This document shows, one piece after another, positions 9,571 through 19,049 of a stretch of 64,000 bases of DNA. The DNA lies in assembly GCF_008807375.1 (NCBI RefSeq), contig NZ_CP043311.1, forward strand, positions 400,501 to 464,500, written 5' to 3'. The position numbers and the translations under genes are program-made. Numbering within the stretch: position 1 is the first letter of the stretch; the number at the start of each line of letters is the position of its first letter. The notes under the pieces are model-generated. The model was not told the origin of the DNA. It searched no databases and saw nothing but the letters and a program-made list of their open reading frames with translations. Origin of the DNA: Pseudomonas lalkuanensis. Its GTDB lineage: Bacteria; Pseudomonadota; Gammaproteobacteria; Pseudomonadales; Pseudomonadaceae.

Positions 9571-9580
9571 AGTTGCGGGC

Positions 9581-9623
9581 CTGTGGGAGCGATTTCAATC
9601 GCGAATGAATTCGCTCCCACAAA
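9581..9623. repeat. REP-type palindrome
   Basis: Compact element with arms GTGGGAGCGATTTCAATCGC and GAATGAATTCGCTCCCAC, immediately after gbdR. Confidence 0.8.
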
Positions 9624-9645
9624 GAGGCACACCCCAAGAGACAGA

Positions 9646-9670
9646 AAAAGGGCGCCAATGGCGCCCTTTT
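9646..9670. terminator. Bidirectional terminator between gbdR and the etfB-side gene
   Basis: AAAA-GGGCGCC-AAT-GGCGCCC-TTTT is symmetrical, with a T run in both reading directions. It sits between two converging genes and can end both transcripts. Confidence 0.9.
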
Positions 9671-9689
9671 CGTTCATGGGTTTCAGCTG

Positions 9690-9935
9690 TCAGCGCGGTA
9701 CCAGCGCTGGCAGCAGGGTGCGTGAAATGGCTTCGCGCACGTTCGGCAGCAGGGTGGCGCTGCCGCCCAGCAGCTCTTCCACCAGACGCCGCAGGGCCAG
9801 TGCGCGCTCCGGGCTGAGGCCGCTCACGGCCTGTTCGCAGGCCTGCTCGGCGCTGACCCCCGGCGGGATGCTGATACCCAGCGCCACCAGGCGCTCACGA
9901 AAGTCTTCCTGGTCGATCAGATCGGCATGCATCAT
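9690..9935 (-). CDS. Small conserved-type protein at the end of the dgc-etf operon, function unknown
   Basis: Protein of 81 residues beginning MMHADLIDQEDFRERLVALG. No signal peptide, membrane segment or cysteines; it looks helical and rich in Leu, Ala and Glu (PERALALRRLVEELLGG). The start at 9935 is preceded by GGAGG with about 7 bases spacing; an ATG at 9953 has no such site. It follows etfB by 32 bp, so it is probably the last gene of the dimethylglycine operon. I do not recognise the family. The strong ribosome-binding site and the terminator right after it support a real gene. Confidence 0.7.
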   Translation of the reverse strand: MMHADLIDQEDFRERLVALGISIPPGVSAEQACEQAVSGLSPERALALRRLVEELLGGSATLLPNVREAISRTLLPALVPR

Positions 9936-9967
9936 CGCGCTATTCCTCCGCATCGGGTGCTGCGCGG

Positions 9968-10747
9968 TCAGCGCAGCACACCTTCTTCCAGCAACAGTTT
10001 GAAGATAGCTTCGGCGCCCGCCTGCGGCGAGACGTCCTTGAGTACCTGGCCGCCACCGCCGGATGCCTTGGCGGTCGCCGCCTTCATCCGTTCGGCGCCG
10101 GTCTTGGCCTTGATCACCTTGAGCCGCTTGGGCCGTGGGCGAGCCGGTTGCAACTGGGCCTCGGCGAACAATACATCCTCCACCAGCTCCACGTCTTCGG
10201 CTTCGATGCGCCCGCGTCGGGCAGGGCCGAAGGCGCTCTGGCGGGCCGTGGGCGCGGCGTTGTCGACGCAGGCGACGAAGGGCAGGCGCACCTTCAACCG
10301 GCGGCGCTGGCCGCGTGGCAGGGCCTGCAGGACCTGGGCCACGCCGTTGTCCACCTTTTCCACCTCGGCCAGGCCCACCACCAGTGGCCAGCCCAGGCGT
10401 TCGGCCAGCAGGTAGGGCAGCATGCCCGAACCTTCGCCGGTTTCCGCCTGGCTGCCGGTGAGCACCAGCTGGGCGCCGCTTTCGCGGAGGAAGTCGCCCA
10501 GCGGGGGCAGGGCGTCGTCCTGCGGGCCCTGTTCAAGGACGATCAGTTCATCCAGGCCCATGCCCAGGTAGGCGCGCAGGGCTTCTTCCCGGGGATTGCC
10601 GGCATGCACCACGCGCAGGCGCGGGCCGGCCAGGCGCAGGCCGAGTTCGACGGCGCGGGCATCCTGGTCGGCGCGGCGCGCGCGGCCCGAGGTGGGGTGC
10701 GCGCCGATGGAAACCAGGCTGACGATCTTCAGTGCGTCATGCGGCAT
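9968..10747 (-). CDS. etfB: Electron transfer flavoprotein beta subunit of the dimethylglycine system
   Basis: Protein of 259 residues, ETF-beta family. Seen: KIVSLVSIGAHPTSGRARR at the start, a nucleotide-binding middle (LVLTGSQAETGEGSGMLPYLLAERLGWP) and the RLKVRLPFVACVDNAAP segment typical of ETF-beta. With EtfA it would carry electrons from the DgcA/DgcB demethylase to the respiratory chain. Its start overlaps the etfA end by 11 bases, so the two are translationally coupled. It differs clearly from housekeeping EtfB and is the dedicated catabolic type found beside dgcAB in P. aeruginosa. Confidence 0.88.
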   Translation of the reverse strand: MPHDALKIVSLVSIGAHPTSGRARRADQDARAVELGLRLAGPRLRVVHAGNPREEALRAYLGMGLDELIVLEQGPQDDALPPLGDFLRESGAQLVLTGSQAETGEGSGMLPYLLAERLGWPLVVGLAEVEKVDNGVAQVLQALPRGQRRRLKVRLPFVACVDNAAPTARQSAFGPARRGRIEAEDVELVEDVLFAEAQLQPARPRPKRLKVIKAKTGAERMKAATAKASGGGGQVLKDVSPQAGAEAIFKLLLEEGVLR

Positions 10748-11969
10748 CGCGTGCCCCTCCCTGACGGTATTCGGTGGCCAGCTGGATCAACGCCGCGAGA
10801 ATGGCGCCGGAGTCGCCGATCACCGAGAGATCGGCGCGCTTGATCATGTCGCAGCCCGGGTCCATGTTCACCGCCACTACCTTGTCGCAAGCGCCGATGC
10901 CTTGCAGGTGCTGGATCGCGCCGGAGATGCCCACCGCGAGGTAGACGCGCGCAGTGACCCAGGTACCCGTCGCGCCCACCTGGCGGTTGCGCGGCATGAA
11001 GCCGTCGTCCACCGCCACGCGGGAAGCACCTTCGGTGGCGCCGAGGGCGCCGGCCGCTTCGTGGAACAGTGCCCAGTCCTTCACCCCGTTGCCGCCAGAG
11101 AGGATGAACTCCGCTTCGGCCATGGGGATTTGCGCCGGGTCCACGGCCACCGGACCGAGGTCCTCGATGCGCGGCAGGCTGTGGGCGATGCCGGCTGCCA
11201 GCTCCAGGGCACGGGCTTCGTGACGGGTCTCGCTGACCGGCTCGGCGCATTCGGCGGCGGCCAGGATCAGGCGCGGCACCTGGCGTACCAGGTCCTCGCG
11301 GCCTGCACCGGCACGACCTGTGGCCTGTTCATTGGCGACCTGCCAGACGCGTGTGGCCGGGCGTTCGCCCAGCTTCGCGGCCAGGCGGCGGCCCAGTTCG
11401 CCACCACCGGTGCGGCTGTCGGGCAGCAGCCAGTGGCGCGGTGCCAGCTGGCTTTCCACCGCGCTCAGGGCCAGCACGCGAGCTTCTGGCGAGTAGCCTT
11501 CGAACTCGTCCCCTGCGATGCGCAGGATGCGGTCCACGCCCGCGGTATCGAAGGCGGATTCCTTGTCTTCGCCGAAGAGCACGGCGACCACCGCGCCTTC
11601 ACTGCCGGCCAGCTTGTTGGCCAGGCCCAGGAGGTCCTTGTCGTGGCTGGAGAGACGGCCGCCGACCATGTCCGGCACCACGCAGATGTGGAAGGCCGGT
11701 TGTTCGATCACGTGCAGGGGCAGCTGCACCACTTCGCTGGCCGCGCTGCGCTTGCCAGCGGTGCCCTGCTGGGCACCGCTGCGGTCGATACGCTTGATGC
11801 CGTTGGGGCCGACGAAGCCCGCTGCCGCGGCGTGGGGATTCTTGCGGATCAGGCCGTTGGGGCCCATCCAGCTCGTCTGCCCCTGGGTCTGCATGGCGGC
11901 ATGCAGCGGGTGCAGGCGGTTGCGGGCGATCCACTCGGCGCGCGGGTCGCGGCGGATGATGTCGCTCAT
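10737..11969 (-). CDS. etfA: Electron transfer flavoprotein alpha subunit with N-terminal extension
   Basis: Protein of 410 residues, about 90 longer than ordinary ETF-alpha. The C-terminal FAD domain is clear: ILSGGNGVKDWALFHEAA, VAVDDGFMPRNRQVGATGTW, YLAVGISGAIQHLQGI and VNMDPGCDMIKRADLSVIGD. The first ~85 residues are extra and contain two GPNG repeats (MGPNGLIRKN and VGPNGIKRID). It pairs with EtfB and accepts electrons in dimethylglycine oxidation. The start at 11969 gives MSDIIRRDPRAEW. About 120 bp containing a repeat separate it from dgcB. Confidence 0.88.
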   Translation of the reverse strand: MSDIIRRDPRAEWIARNRLHPLHAAMQTQGQTSWMGPNGLIRKNPHAAAAGFVGPNGIKRIDRSGAQQGTAGKRSAASEVVQLPLHVIEQPAFHICVVPDMVGGRLSSHDKDLLGLANKLAGSEGAVVAVLFGEDKESAFDTAGVDRILRIAGDEFEGYSPEARVLALSAVESQLAPRHWLLPDSRTGGGELGRRLAAKLGERPATRVWQVANEQATGRAGAGREDLVRQVPRLILAAAECAEPVSETRHEARALELAAGIAHSLPRIEDLGPVAVDPAQIPMAEAEFILSGGNGVKDWALFHEAAGALGATEGASRVAVDDGFMPRNRQVGATGTWVTARVYLAVGISGAIQHLQGIGACDKVVAVNMDPGCDMIKRADLSVIGDSGAILAALIQLATEYRQGGARDAA

Positions 11970-11993
11970 GGGCGGGCCTCCAGCATGCTTTTG

Positions 11994-12063
11994 GTAGGAG
12001 CGAACTTGCTTGCGAAGGAGATGACGTCGGCGCAGTGCCGGTTGGCGAGCAAGCTCGCTCCGA
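11994..12063. repeat. Intergenic repeat, second REP subtype
   Basis: Arms GTAGGAGCGAACTTGCTTGC and GCGAGCAAGCTCGCTCC flank a GC-rich spacer between dgcB and etfA. The arm core differs from the main REP family here (CTTGCTTGCGA instead of TTCATTCGCGA). Confidence 0.7.
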
Positions 12064-12090
12064 CACCTGCAGCCAGTGCTGTGCGTACCA

Positions 12091-14049
12091 TCACGCCACC
12101 TCCACGGCAGCTTTAGCCGCCGACGGCTTTTTTGCTTCCACCGGCACCTCGATCAGCACATCCGCCACCAGTTCGGCGATGTCCTTGATCTCCGGGCGCG
12201 GGGCGACCACGCCTTCGAGCATTGCGGTGCACTGCGGGCAGCCCACGGCCACGAGCTCCGCGCCGGTTTCCTTGATGTCCACCATGCGCATGTCGGGAAT
12301 CCGCTGCTTGCCGGGGATGTCGGTGATCGGCGCGCCGCCGCCGCCGCCACAGCAACGGGAGCGGAAGCCCGAACGCTGCATTTCCTTCACTTCGATGCCG
12401 ATGGCCTTGAGCACGGCGCGCGGGGCTTCGTACTCGCCGTTGTAGCGGCCCAGGTAGCACGGGTCGTGGTAGGTCACGCTGCCGCCCTTGTGCTGGCCCA
12501 GATTCAGGCTGCCGCGCTGCATCAGTTCGTTGATGTAGGTGCTATGGTGCAGGACTTCGTAATGGCCGCCCAGGGCGCCGTACTCGTTCTTCAGCACGTG
12601 GAAGCTGTGCGGGTCGCAGCTGACGATGCGCTTGAACTTGTACTGGTTGAGGGTGGCGATGTTGCGCTTGGCCAGGGTCTGGAAGGTGGCTTCGTCACCC
12701 AGGCGGCGGGCCACGTCGCCACTGTCGCGTTCTTCCAGGCCGAGTACGGCGAAGTCGACGTTGGCGGCTTTCAGGACTTTGACGAAGGCGCGCAGGGTGC
12801 GCTGGTTGCGCATGTCGAAGGCACCATCGCCGACCCAGAACAGCACTTCGGCCTGCTTTTTCTCGCTCATCAGCGGCAGGTTCAGGTCCGCCGCCCAGTT
12901 CAGGCGCCCGCCGGGTGCGAAACCGCCGGGGTTGTCGGTGGCGATCAGGTTTTCCAGCACCTCGGCCCCCTTGTTCGGGGTGGAGCCCTTCTCCAGGGTC
13001 AGGTGGCGACGCATGTCGACGATGGCGTCGACGTGCTCGATCATCATCGGGCATTCCTCGACGCAGGCACGGCAGGTGGTGCAGGACCACAGGGTGTCCG
13101 CTTCCACCAGGCCCTTGCCGCCCTGGACCACGATCGGCTGGTGCGGGCCGCCGGCGTGCTCGCCCAGCGGGATGCCCGGATAGGGGCTGCCGGCGAACTT
13201 GGCGTCGTCGCCACCGGCCAGGCCGATGACCATGTCCTGGATCAGCTTCTTCGGATTCAGCGGCTGGCCGGCGGCGAACGCCGGGCACACGGCCTCGCAC
13301 TTGCCGCACTGCACGCAGGCGTCGAAGCCGAGCAGCTGGTTCCAGGTGAAATCAGTGGGTTTCTCCACGCCCAGCGGGGCGTTGGGATCTTCCAGGTCCA
13401 GTGCCTTGAGGCCGGTGGAGCGGCCACCGCCGAAGCGCTCGGCGCGGCGGTGCCAGGCCAGGTGCAGGGCGCCGGCGAAGGCGTGCTTCATCGGGCCGCC
13501 CCAGGTCATGCCGAGGAACAGCTCGGACACGCCCCAGGCCACGCCAATGGCGAGGATGCCGGCGAGGAACCAGCCGCCGAAGCCTTCCGGCAGGATGCCG
13601 GCCGCCGGCAGGGTGGCGATGAAGAAGCTCGCCGCGAACATCAGCAGGCTCTTCGGCAGGCGCATCCACGGGCCCTTGGACAGGCGGGACGGCGGATCGA
13701 GACGGCGCTTGGCGACGAAGAGGGCGCCAACGAACATCAGCACGGTGGCGGCCAGCAGGGCGAAGCCGAGGATCCGGCTGTGCAGGCCGAAGCCGTGCAC
13801 CGCGATCGCCAGCACGGCCGACAGCACGAAGCCACCGGCGGTGGCCACGTGGGTCTTGGACATGTACTTGTCGCGCTCGACCACATGGTGCAGGTCCACC
13901 AGGTAGCGGCGCGGCATCTTCATCAGGCCGCCGATCCAGTCGACCTTGGAGGGTCGGCCCCGGCGCCACATGAAGAAGCGCTTCGCGGCGCCCAGCACGG
14001 CAAGGCCGAGGGCGGCGAAGAGCAGGATGGGAAGAAGGGTGTTCAGCAT
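12091..14049 (-). CDS. dgcB: Membrane-linked iron-sulfur subunit of dimethylglycine demethylase
   Basis: Protein of 652 residues. The N-terminal ~190 residues have several hydrophobic helices (LLPILLFAALGLAVLG, VATAGGFVLSAVLAIAVHGF, AGILPEGFGGWFLAGILAIG). Two 4Fe-4S motifs follow: CVQCGKCEAVCPAF and CTTCRACVEECPMM. The C-terminal half is of the heterodisulfide-reductase CCG type (DPCYLGRYN, SRCCGGGGG, VGCPQCTAM). It is essential for dimethylglycine demethylation with DgcA in P. aeruginosa and likely passes electrons to or from ETF and the membrane. GGAGA lies 9 bases before the ATG. It is in the same minus-strand operon as dgcA, separated by about 165 bp of repeats. Confidence 0.92.
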   Translation of the reverse strand: MLNTLLPILLFAALGLAVLGAAKRFFMWRRGRPSKVDWIGGLMKMPRRYLVDLHHVVERDKYMSKTHVATAGGFVLSAVLAIAVHGFGLHSRILGFALLAATVLMFVGALFVAKRRLDPPSRLSKGPWMRLPKSLLMFAASFFIATLPAAGILPEGFGGWFLAGILAIGVAWGVSELFLGMTWGGPMKHAFAGALHLAWHRRAERFGGGRSTGLKALDLEDPNAPLGVEKPTDFTWNQLLGFDACVQCGKCEAVCPAFAAGQPLNPKKLIQDMVIGLAGGDDAKFAGSPYPGIPLGEHAGGPHQPIVVQGGKGLVEADTLWSCTTCRACVEECPMMIEHVDAIVDMRRHLTLEKGSTPNKGAEVLENLIATDNPGGFAPGGRLNWAADLNLPLMSEKKQAEVLFWVGDGAFDMRNQRTLRAFVKVLKAANVDFAVLGLEERDSGDVARRLGDEATFQTLAKRNIATLNQYKFKRIVSCDPHSFHVLKNEYGALGGHYEVLHHSTYINELMQRGSLNLGQHKGGSVTYHDPCYLGRYNGEYEAPRAVLKAIGIEVKEMQRSGFRSRCCGGGGGAPITDIPGKQRIPDMRMVDIKETGAELVAVGCPQCTAMLEGVVAPRPEIKDIAELVADVLIEVPVEAKKPSAAKAAVEVA

Positions 14050-14095
14050 TCTAGTTGGTCTCCTTGCAGGGACCGAAAGGGGTGCTCCGAACCAG

Positions 14096-14212
14096 TCCCC
14101 TCTCCCTGAGGGAGAGGGTTAGGGAGAGGGGAGTGCCGAAAACGCAGGGGTCGCCGGCTTGCCCTCTCCCCCCGCCCTCTCCCGCGAGCGGGAGAGGGGG
14201 CCGTCCGTGTGT
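14096..14212. repeat. CTCTCCC/GGGAGAGG intergenic repeats
   Basis: Two adjacent palindromes, CCCTCTCCCTGAGGGAGAGG and CCCTCTCCCGCGAGCGGGAG, with connecting AGGGAGAGG tracts. The family recurs near 16881, 27083 and 54854. It lies between dgcA and dgcB and could form strong RNA hairpins inside the operon message. Confidence 0.75.
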
Positions 14213-14216
14213 GCGC

Positions 14217-16277
14217 TTAGAAGTCCTTGCACAGACGCAGGGCGTCGTAGATCGCCGCGTGGGTGTTGCGCTGGGCCACGCAGTCGCCGATGCGGAACAG
14301 CAGGTAGCCGTCGCCGGGCTGGCTCAGGCAGGGCTGCGGCTTGATGGCGAACAGCGCCTCGACATCGATCTGGCCCTTGTTGCGCGAACCGTCCTTGAGC
14401 GCGTAGTACAGGCCCTCGTCCGGGCGCACGCCGTTCTCGATGACGATCTGGTCCACCACGCGCTCCTCGCGGGCGCCGGTGTATTCGTTCTCCAGCACCG
14501 CCACGACCTTGTCACCCTCGCGGTAGACCTTTTCCAGCATCAGGTCGCCGGTCATGATCACTTCCTTCGGGTACATGCTGCGGTAGTAGGTCGGGAAGGT
14601 GGTGCCGCCCATGGCGATGCCCGGCTTGATGTCGTCGGTGACGATTTCAACCTGGGCGCCCTTGTCGGCGAGGAAGTCCGCCGCCGACATGCCGCCGAAT
14701 TCGCAGATGGTGTCGTACACCAGCACGTTCTTGCCCGGCGCCACGGTGCCGTCCAGTACGTCCCAGCTGCTCACCACCAGGCCTTCGGCCGCGCCCCAGT
14801 GCTCGTTCTGCTCCAGGAACGGATGGCCGCCGTTGGCCAGGACGACGATGTCCGGCTTGAGGTCGAGGATGGCTTCCGGGTTGGCCGCGGTGCCCAGGCG
14901 CAGGTCCACACCGAGGCGGGCGATTTCCAGCTGGTACCAGCGGGTGATGCCGGCGATCTGGTCACGCTGCGGCGCCTTGGCGGCGATGGTGATCTGGCCG
15001 CCGAGCTGGTCCTTTTTCTCGAACAGGGTCACGTCGTGGCCGCGTTCGGCCGCCACGCGGGCCGCCTCCATACCGGCGGGGCCACCGCCGACGATCACCA
15101 CCTTGCGCTTGGGCCCGGTGGTTTTCTCGATGATGTGCGGCACGCCCATGTATTCACGGGAGGTGGCGGCGTTCTGGATGCAGAGTACGTCCAGGCCCTG
15201 GTACTGGCGGTCGATGCAGTAGTTGGCGCCGACGCACTGCTTGATCTGGTCCACCTGGCCCATCTTGATCTTGGCGATCAGGTGCGGGTCGGCGATGTGG
15301 GCGCGGGTCATGCCCACCATGTCCACGTAGCCGCCTTCCAGGATACGGGTGGCCTGGTTCGGGTCCTTGATGTTCTGCGCGTGCAGTACCGGAACGTTGA
15401 CCACTTCCTTGATGCCGGCCGCCAGGTGCAGGAAGGGCTCCGGCGGGAAGCTCATGTTGGGGATCACGTTGGCCAGGGTGTTGTGGGTGTCGCAACCCGA
15501 GCCGACCACGCCGATGAAGTCGATCATGCCGGTGTCGCTGTAGTACTTGGCGATCTGCTTCATGTCCTCGTGGGACAGGCCGTCCGGGTGGAATTCGTCG
15601 CCGCAGATACGCATGCCGACGCAGAAGTCGTCGCCCACTTCGGCGCGCACGGCTTTCAGCACTTCGAGGCCGAACTTCATGCGGCCCTCGAAGGTGCCAC
15701 CCCATTCGTCGGTACGCTTGTTGACGCGCGGGCTCCAGAACTGGTCGATCATGTGCTGGTGCACGGCGGACAGCTCGACGCCGTCCAGGCCGCCTTCCTT
15801 CGCCCGGCGCGCGGCCTGGGCGTAGTTGCCGATCACGCGCCAGATCTCTTCCACCTCGATGGTCTTGCAGGTGGCGCGGTGCACGGGCTCGCGGATGCCC
15901 GACGGCGACATCAGCGTCGGCCAGTTGTAGCCGTCCCAGCGGGAGCGGCGGCCCATGTGGGTAATCTGGATCATGATCTTGGCGCCGTGCTTGTGCATGG
16001 CGTCGGCCAGATTCTGGAAGTGCGGGATGATGCGGTCGGTGGAGAGGTTCACCGAGCTCCACCACTGCTGCGGGCTGTCGATGGCTACCACGGACGAGCC
16101 GCCGCAGATGGCCAGGCCGATACCGCCCTTGGCCTTCTCCTCGTAGTACTTCACGTAGCGCTCGGTGGTCATGCCGCCGTCGGTGGCGTAGACCTCGGCG
16201 TGAGCGGTGGAGAGCACACGGTTGCGGATGGTGAGTTTGCCGATCTGGATCGGCTGGAACATAGCTTCGAATGCCAT
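14217..16277 (-). CDS. dgcA: Dimethylglycine demethylase, flavin subunit
   Basis: Protein of 686 residues, of the trimethylamine dehydrogenase/2,4-dienoyl-CoA reductase family. An FMN-binding TIM barrel covers about 1-340 (MFQPIQIGKLTIRNRVLSTA, AKIMIQITHMGRR, DGVELSAVHQHMIDQF). A cysteine cluster follows, then Rossmann-type domains (KVVIVGGGPAGMEAARVAAE). It oxidises dimethylglycine to sarcosine with release of a C1 unit. The cluster region has Cys348, Ala351, Cys354 and Cys366 where trimethylamine dehydrogenase has four Cys at the same spacing. GGAG lies 8 bases upstream of the ATG at 16277. The next gene upstream ends only 18 bp away. Confidence 0.93.
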   Translation of the reverse strand: MAFEAMFQPIQIGKLTIRNRVLSTAHAEVYATDGGMTTERYVKYYEEKAKGGIGLAICGGSSVVAIDSPQQWWSSVNLSTDRIIPHFQNLADAMHKHGAKIMIQITHMGRRSRWDGYNWPTLMSPSGIREPVHRATCKTIEVEEIWRVIGNYAQAARRAKEGGLDGVELSAVHQHMIDQFWSPRVNKRTDEWGGTFEGRMKFGLEVLKAVRAEVGDDFCVGMRICGDEFHPDGLSHEDMKQIAKYYSDTGMIDFIGVVGSGCDTHNTLANVIPNMSFPPEPFLHLAAGIKEVVNVPVLHAQNIKDPNQATRILEGGYVDMVGMTRAHIADPHLIAKIKMGQVDQIKQCVGANYCIDRQYQGLDVLCIQNAATSREYMGVPHIIEKTTGPKRKVVIVGGGPAGMEAARVAAERGHDVTLFEKKDQLGGQITIAAKAPQRDQIAGITRWYQLEIARLGVDLRLGTAANPEAILDLKPDIVVLANGGHPFLEQNEHWGAAEGLVVSSWDVLDGTVAPGKNVLVYDTICEFGGMSAADFLADKGAQVEIVTDDIKPGIAMGGTTFPTYYRSMYPKEVIMTGDLMLEKVYREGDKVVAVLENEYTGAREERVVDQIVIENGVRPDEGLYYALKDGSRNKGQIDVEALFAIKPQPCLSQPGDGYLLFRIGDCVAQRNTHAAIYDALRLCKDF

Positions 16278-16295
16278 TGCCCTATCTCCGATCTC

Positions 16296-16832
16296 TTATT
16301 CGTTGATGGGTTTGACGATGAACAGGCCGTCGTCGTGGCCTTCTTCCGAGCCGCTGTACACCTGCTCGGCGACAGTGCGGACGCTGCTGCCGCGGGCCTG
16401 GAGAATCTGGTCCATGGCGCCGGCGAACCAGCCGGTGAACATGTAATCGACCTTGCGACCCACCTTGCCGTACACGTACACGAATGCGGAGTGCTTCAGG
16501 CGGACCTGGGCGGTGCCCTTGTCGAGGTCGATGGACTCGATCTGGAACAGGCCCCAACCGCGCTGGGACAGGCGCTTCATGTAGTGCTCGAACACCGCGA
16601 CGCCTTCCAGTCCGTGGCATTCGGCTTCCTTCTCGCACCAGTGCCAGGCGGATTTGTAGCCGGCCTTGTAGAGGATTTCGGCGTAGCGCTCCGGGCCCAG
16701 CTCGGCTTCGATGCCCATGTGGTTGTTCACGAAGAAGTGACGGGGCACGTACAGCATCGGCAGGGCGTCGGTGGTCCAGACACCGGTTTCGCTGTCGACT
16801 TCGATGGGCATTTCAGGGGCGTGTTTGGCCAT
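16296..16832 (-). CDS. DUF5943-like (V4R-related) protein of the dgc operon
   Basis: Protein of 178 residues starting MAKHAPEMPIEVDSETGVW. The middle (ELGPERYAEILYKAGYKSAWHWCEKEAECHG...) resembles 4-vinyl-reductase/V4R-type small-molecule domains, and the C-terminal part includes WFAGAMDQILQ. It has no signal peptide. A homologue sits at the same place before dgcA in P. aeruginosa, but its role is not established. It could sense or hold an intermediate, or aid the demethylase. It is tightly packed between the dipeptidase-like gene and dgcA, separated from the former by repeats. Confidence 0.75.
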   Translation of the reverse strand: MAKHAPEMPIEVDSETGVWTTDALPMLYVPRHFFVNNHMGIEAELGPERYAEILYKAGYKSAWHWCEKEAECHGLEGVAVFEHYMKRLSQRGWGLFQIESIDLDKGTAQVRLKHSAFVYVYGKVGRKVDYMFTGWFAGAMDQILQARGSSVRTVAEQVYSGSEEGHDDGLFIVKPINE

Positions 16833-16880
16833 GTTGTTTTAGCTCCGGAATTCGATTTGGGCCCGGCTGCGGGCTTCATT

Positions 16881-16985
16881 AACCCCCTCTCCCTCTGGGA
16901 GAGGGTTGGGGTGAGGGTTTGAGGGGGGCGAGCGGGATTCGACATCCCTCACCCCCCGGCCCCTCTCCCAGAGGGAGAGGGGAGA
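16881..16985. repeat. CTCTCCC/GGGAGAGG intergenic repeats
   Basis: CCCTCTCCCTCTGGGAGAGG on the left and CCCCTCTCCCAGAGGGAGAG on the right, with GGTTGGGGTGAGGG and CCCTCACCCC between them, form one long imperfect inverted repeat between two operon genes. Confidence 0.75.
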
Positions 16986-16992
16986 AGAGCGA

Positions 16993-17970
<978 letters not shown>

Positions 17971-18566
17971 CAGGCTGTCCCCTGTTATGCATGCGCCGAA
18001 TCTTCTGCCGGCGCTTTGGGGGGAGCATATCCCCGGGGAATCCGGCGCTATCGCGCAAAAGCGACCGGGGTATTGCCGAAAGCGTCAAGCCGGTCGCGAA
18101 TGGGCAAGCGGGGTTCGGAACTGCCCATCTGGCGGGTCTTGCACGGGCCTGCGGGAGCGAACTCATTCGCGAATGGGACGCACAGCGGCCTGTGTCTGGG
18201 CGCAGGCAGGACTGCGTCCTGCAATCGCGATTGAAATCGCTCCCACAATCAATGGCTCTTTGTTGTCTCGGCAAACCACAGGTCCGCCTGTCACCAGGGG
18301 CTTCGCCAACCACCTATAAAGGAAGGTAGGGAGCGCTCCGCCGGCCGGCGTCGGTTTCAGAATGCGCAGGGTCGCTGGGGTGAAATTTCCGAATGACGGG
18401 GATGGCAAGCTCCCCGAATGTCCCGGACGAGCGCGCGTAGATGTGCCTCGGGGCGCTGGGACGGCCACCACAGGCCACGCTCCGTGACGTGGTGAGTGAG
18501 CCGCAGCCGAGACCTCCGGACGATGAACGGCACTGCCCTGTCGTCCGCGAAGCAGAGGAACGCTGT
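17971..18566. other. Divergent intergenic region between the dgc operon and fds operon
   Basis: About 600 bp without a supported gene. It contains the promoter side of the dgc operon on the left, a paired REP element (18150-18246) in the middle and the formate dehydrogenase upstream region on the right. Short frames inside lack ribosome-binding sites. Confidence 0.5.
18150..18246. repeat. REP pair
   Basis: Left arm GCGGGAGCGAACTCATTCGC and right arm GCGATTGAAATCGCTCCCAC, with a GC-rich palindromic spacer. Same family as 6474-6572 but in the opposite orientation. Confidence 0.75.
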
Positions 18567-19049
18567 ATGCCTGATGAGACGCTTCACCTGCCTCTGATCC
18601 ATAGCGTGCTGGAGCGCGAGAAGGACACCCCCGGTGCCCTGCTGCCGATCCTCCACGCCATCCAGGAAGGCGCCGGGTACATCCCCGACGTCGCCATTCC
18701 CGAAATCGCCCACGCCCTGAACCTCAGCCTGGCCGAGGTGCGCGGCGTGATCAGCTTCTACCACGACTTCCGCACCACCCCGCCGGCACGCCATACCCTG
18801 CGCCTCTGCCGCGCCGAGTCCTGCCAGAGCAGGGGCGCCGAACAACTGGCCGCGCAACTGCGCGAAGAGCTGGACCTGGACGACCACGGCACCAGCGCCG
18901 ATGGGCAGATCAGCCTGCGGCCTGTTTATTGCCTGGGCGCCTGCGCCTGCTCGCCGGCCCTGGAGCTGGATGGCCGCCTGCATGCGCGACTGACCCCTGA
19001 GCGCCTGAGCGCGCTGGTTAAGGGCTGCCTGGAGGACGGTTCATGCTGA
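18567..19049 (+). CDS. fdsG: NAD-dependent formate dehydrogenase, gamma (NuoE-like 2Fe-2S) subunit
   Basis: Protein of 160 residues of the NuoE/thioredoxin-like 2Fe-2S family. It contains GALLPILHAIQEGAGYIP and VISFYHDFRTTP. The cluster cysteines are in LCRAESCQSRG and YCLGACACSPA, matching the C-x4/5-C ... C-x3-C pattern. It takes part in electron transfer from formate to NAD+. The start at 18567 has GAGGAA about 8 bases upstream; the open frame reaches further back without support. It overlaps the next gene by 7 bases, showing tight coupling. Confidence 0.9.
   Translation: MPDETLHLPLIHSVLEREKDTPGALLPILHAIQEGAGYIPDVAIPEIAHALNLSLAEVRGVISFYHDFRTTPPARHTLRLCRAESCQSRGAEQLAAQLREELDLDDHGTSADGQISLRPVYCLGACACSPALELDGRLHARLTPERLSALVKGCLEDGSC

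Noticed and set aside
14055..16922. Plus-strand frame of 955 codons opposite dgcA and the DUF5943-like gene
   Set aside because: Shadow frame; it crosses two real minus-strand genes and the intergenic repeats, and has no motif.
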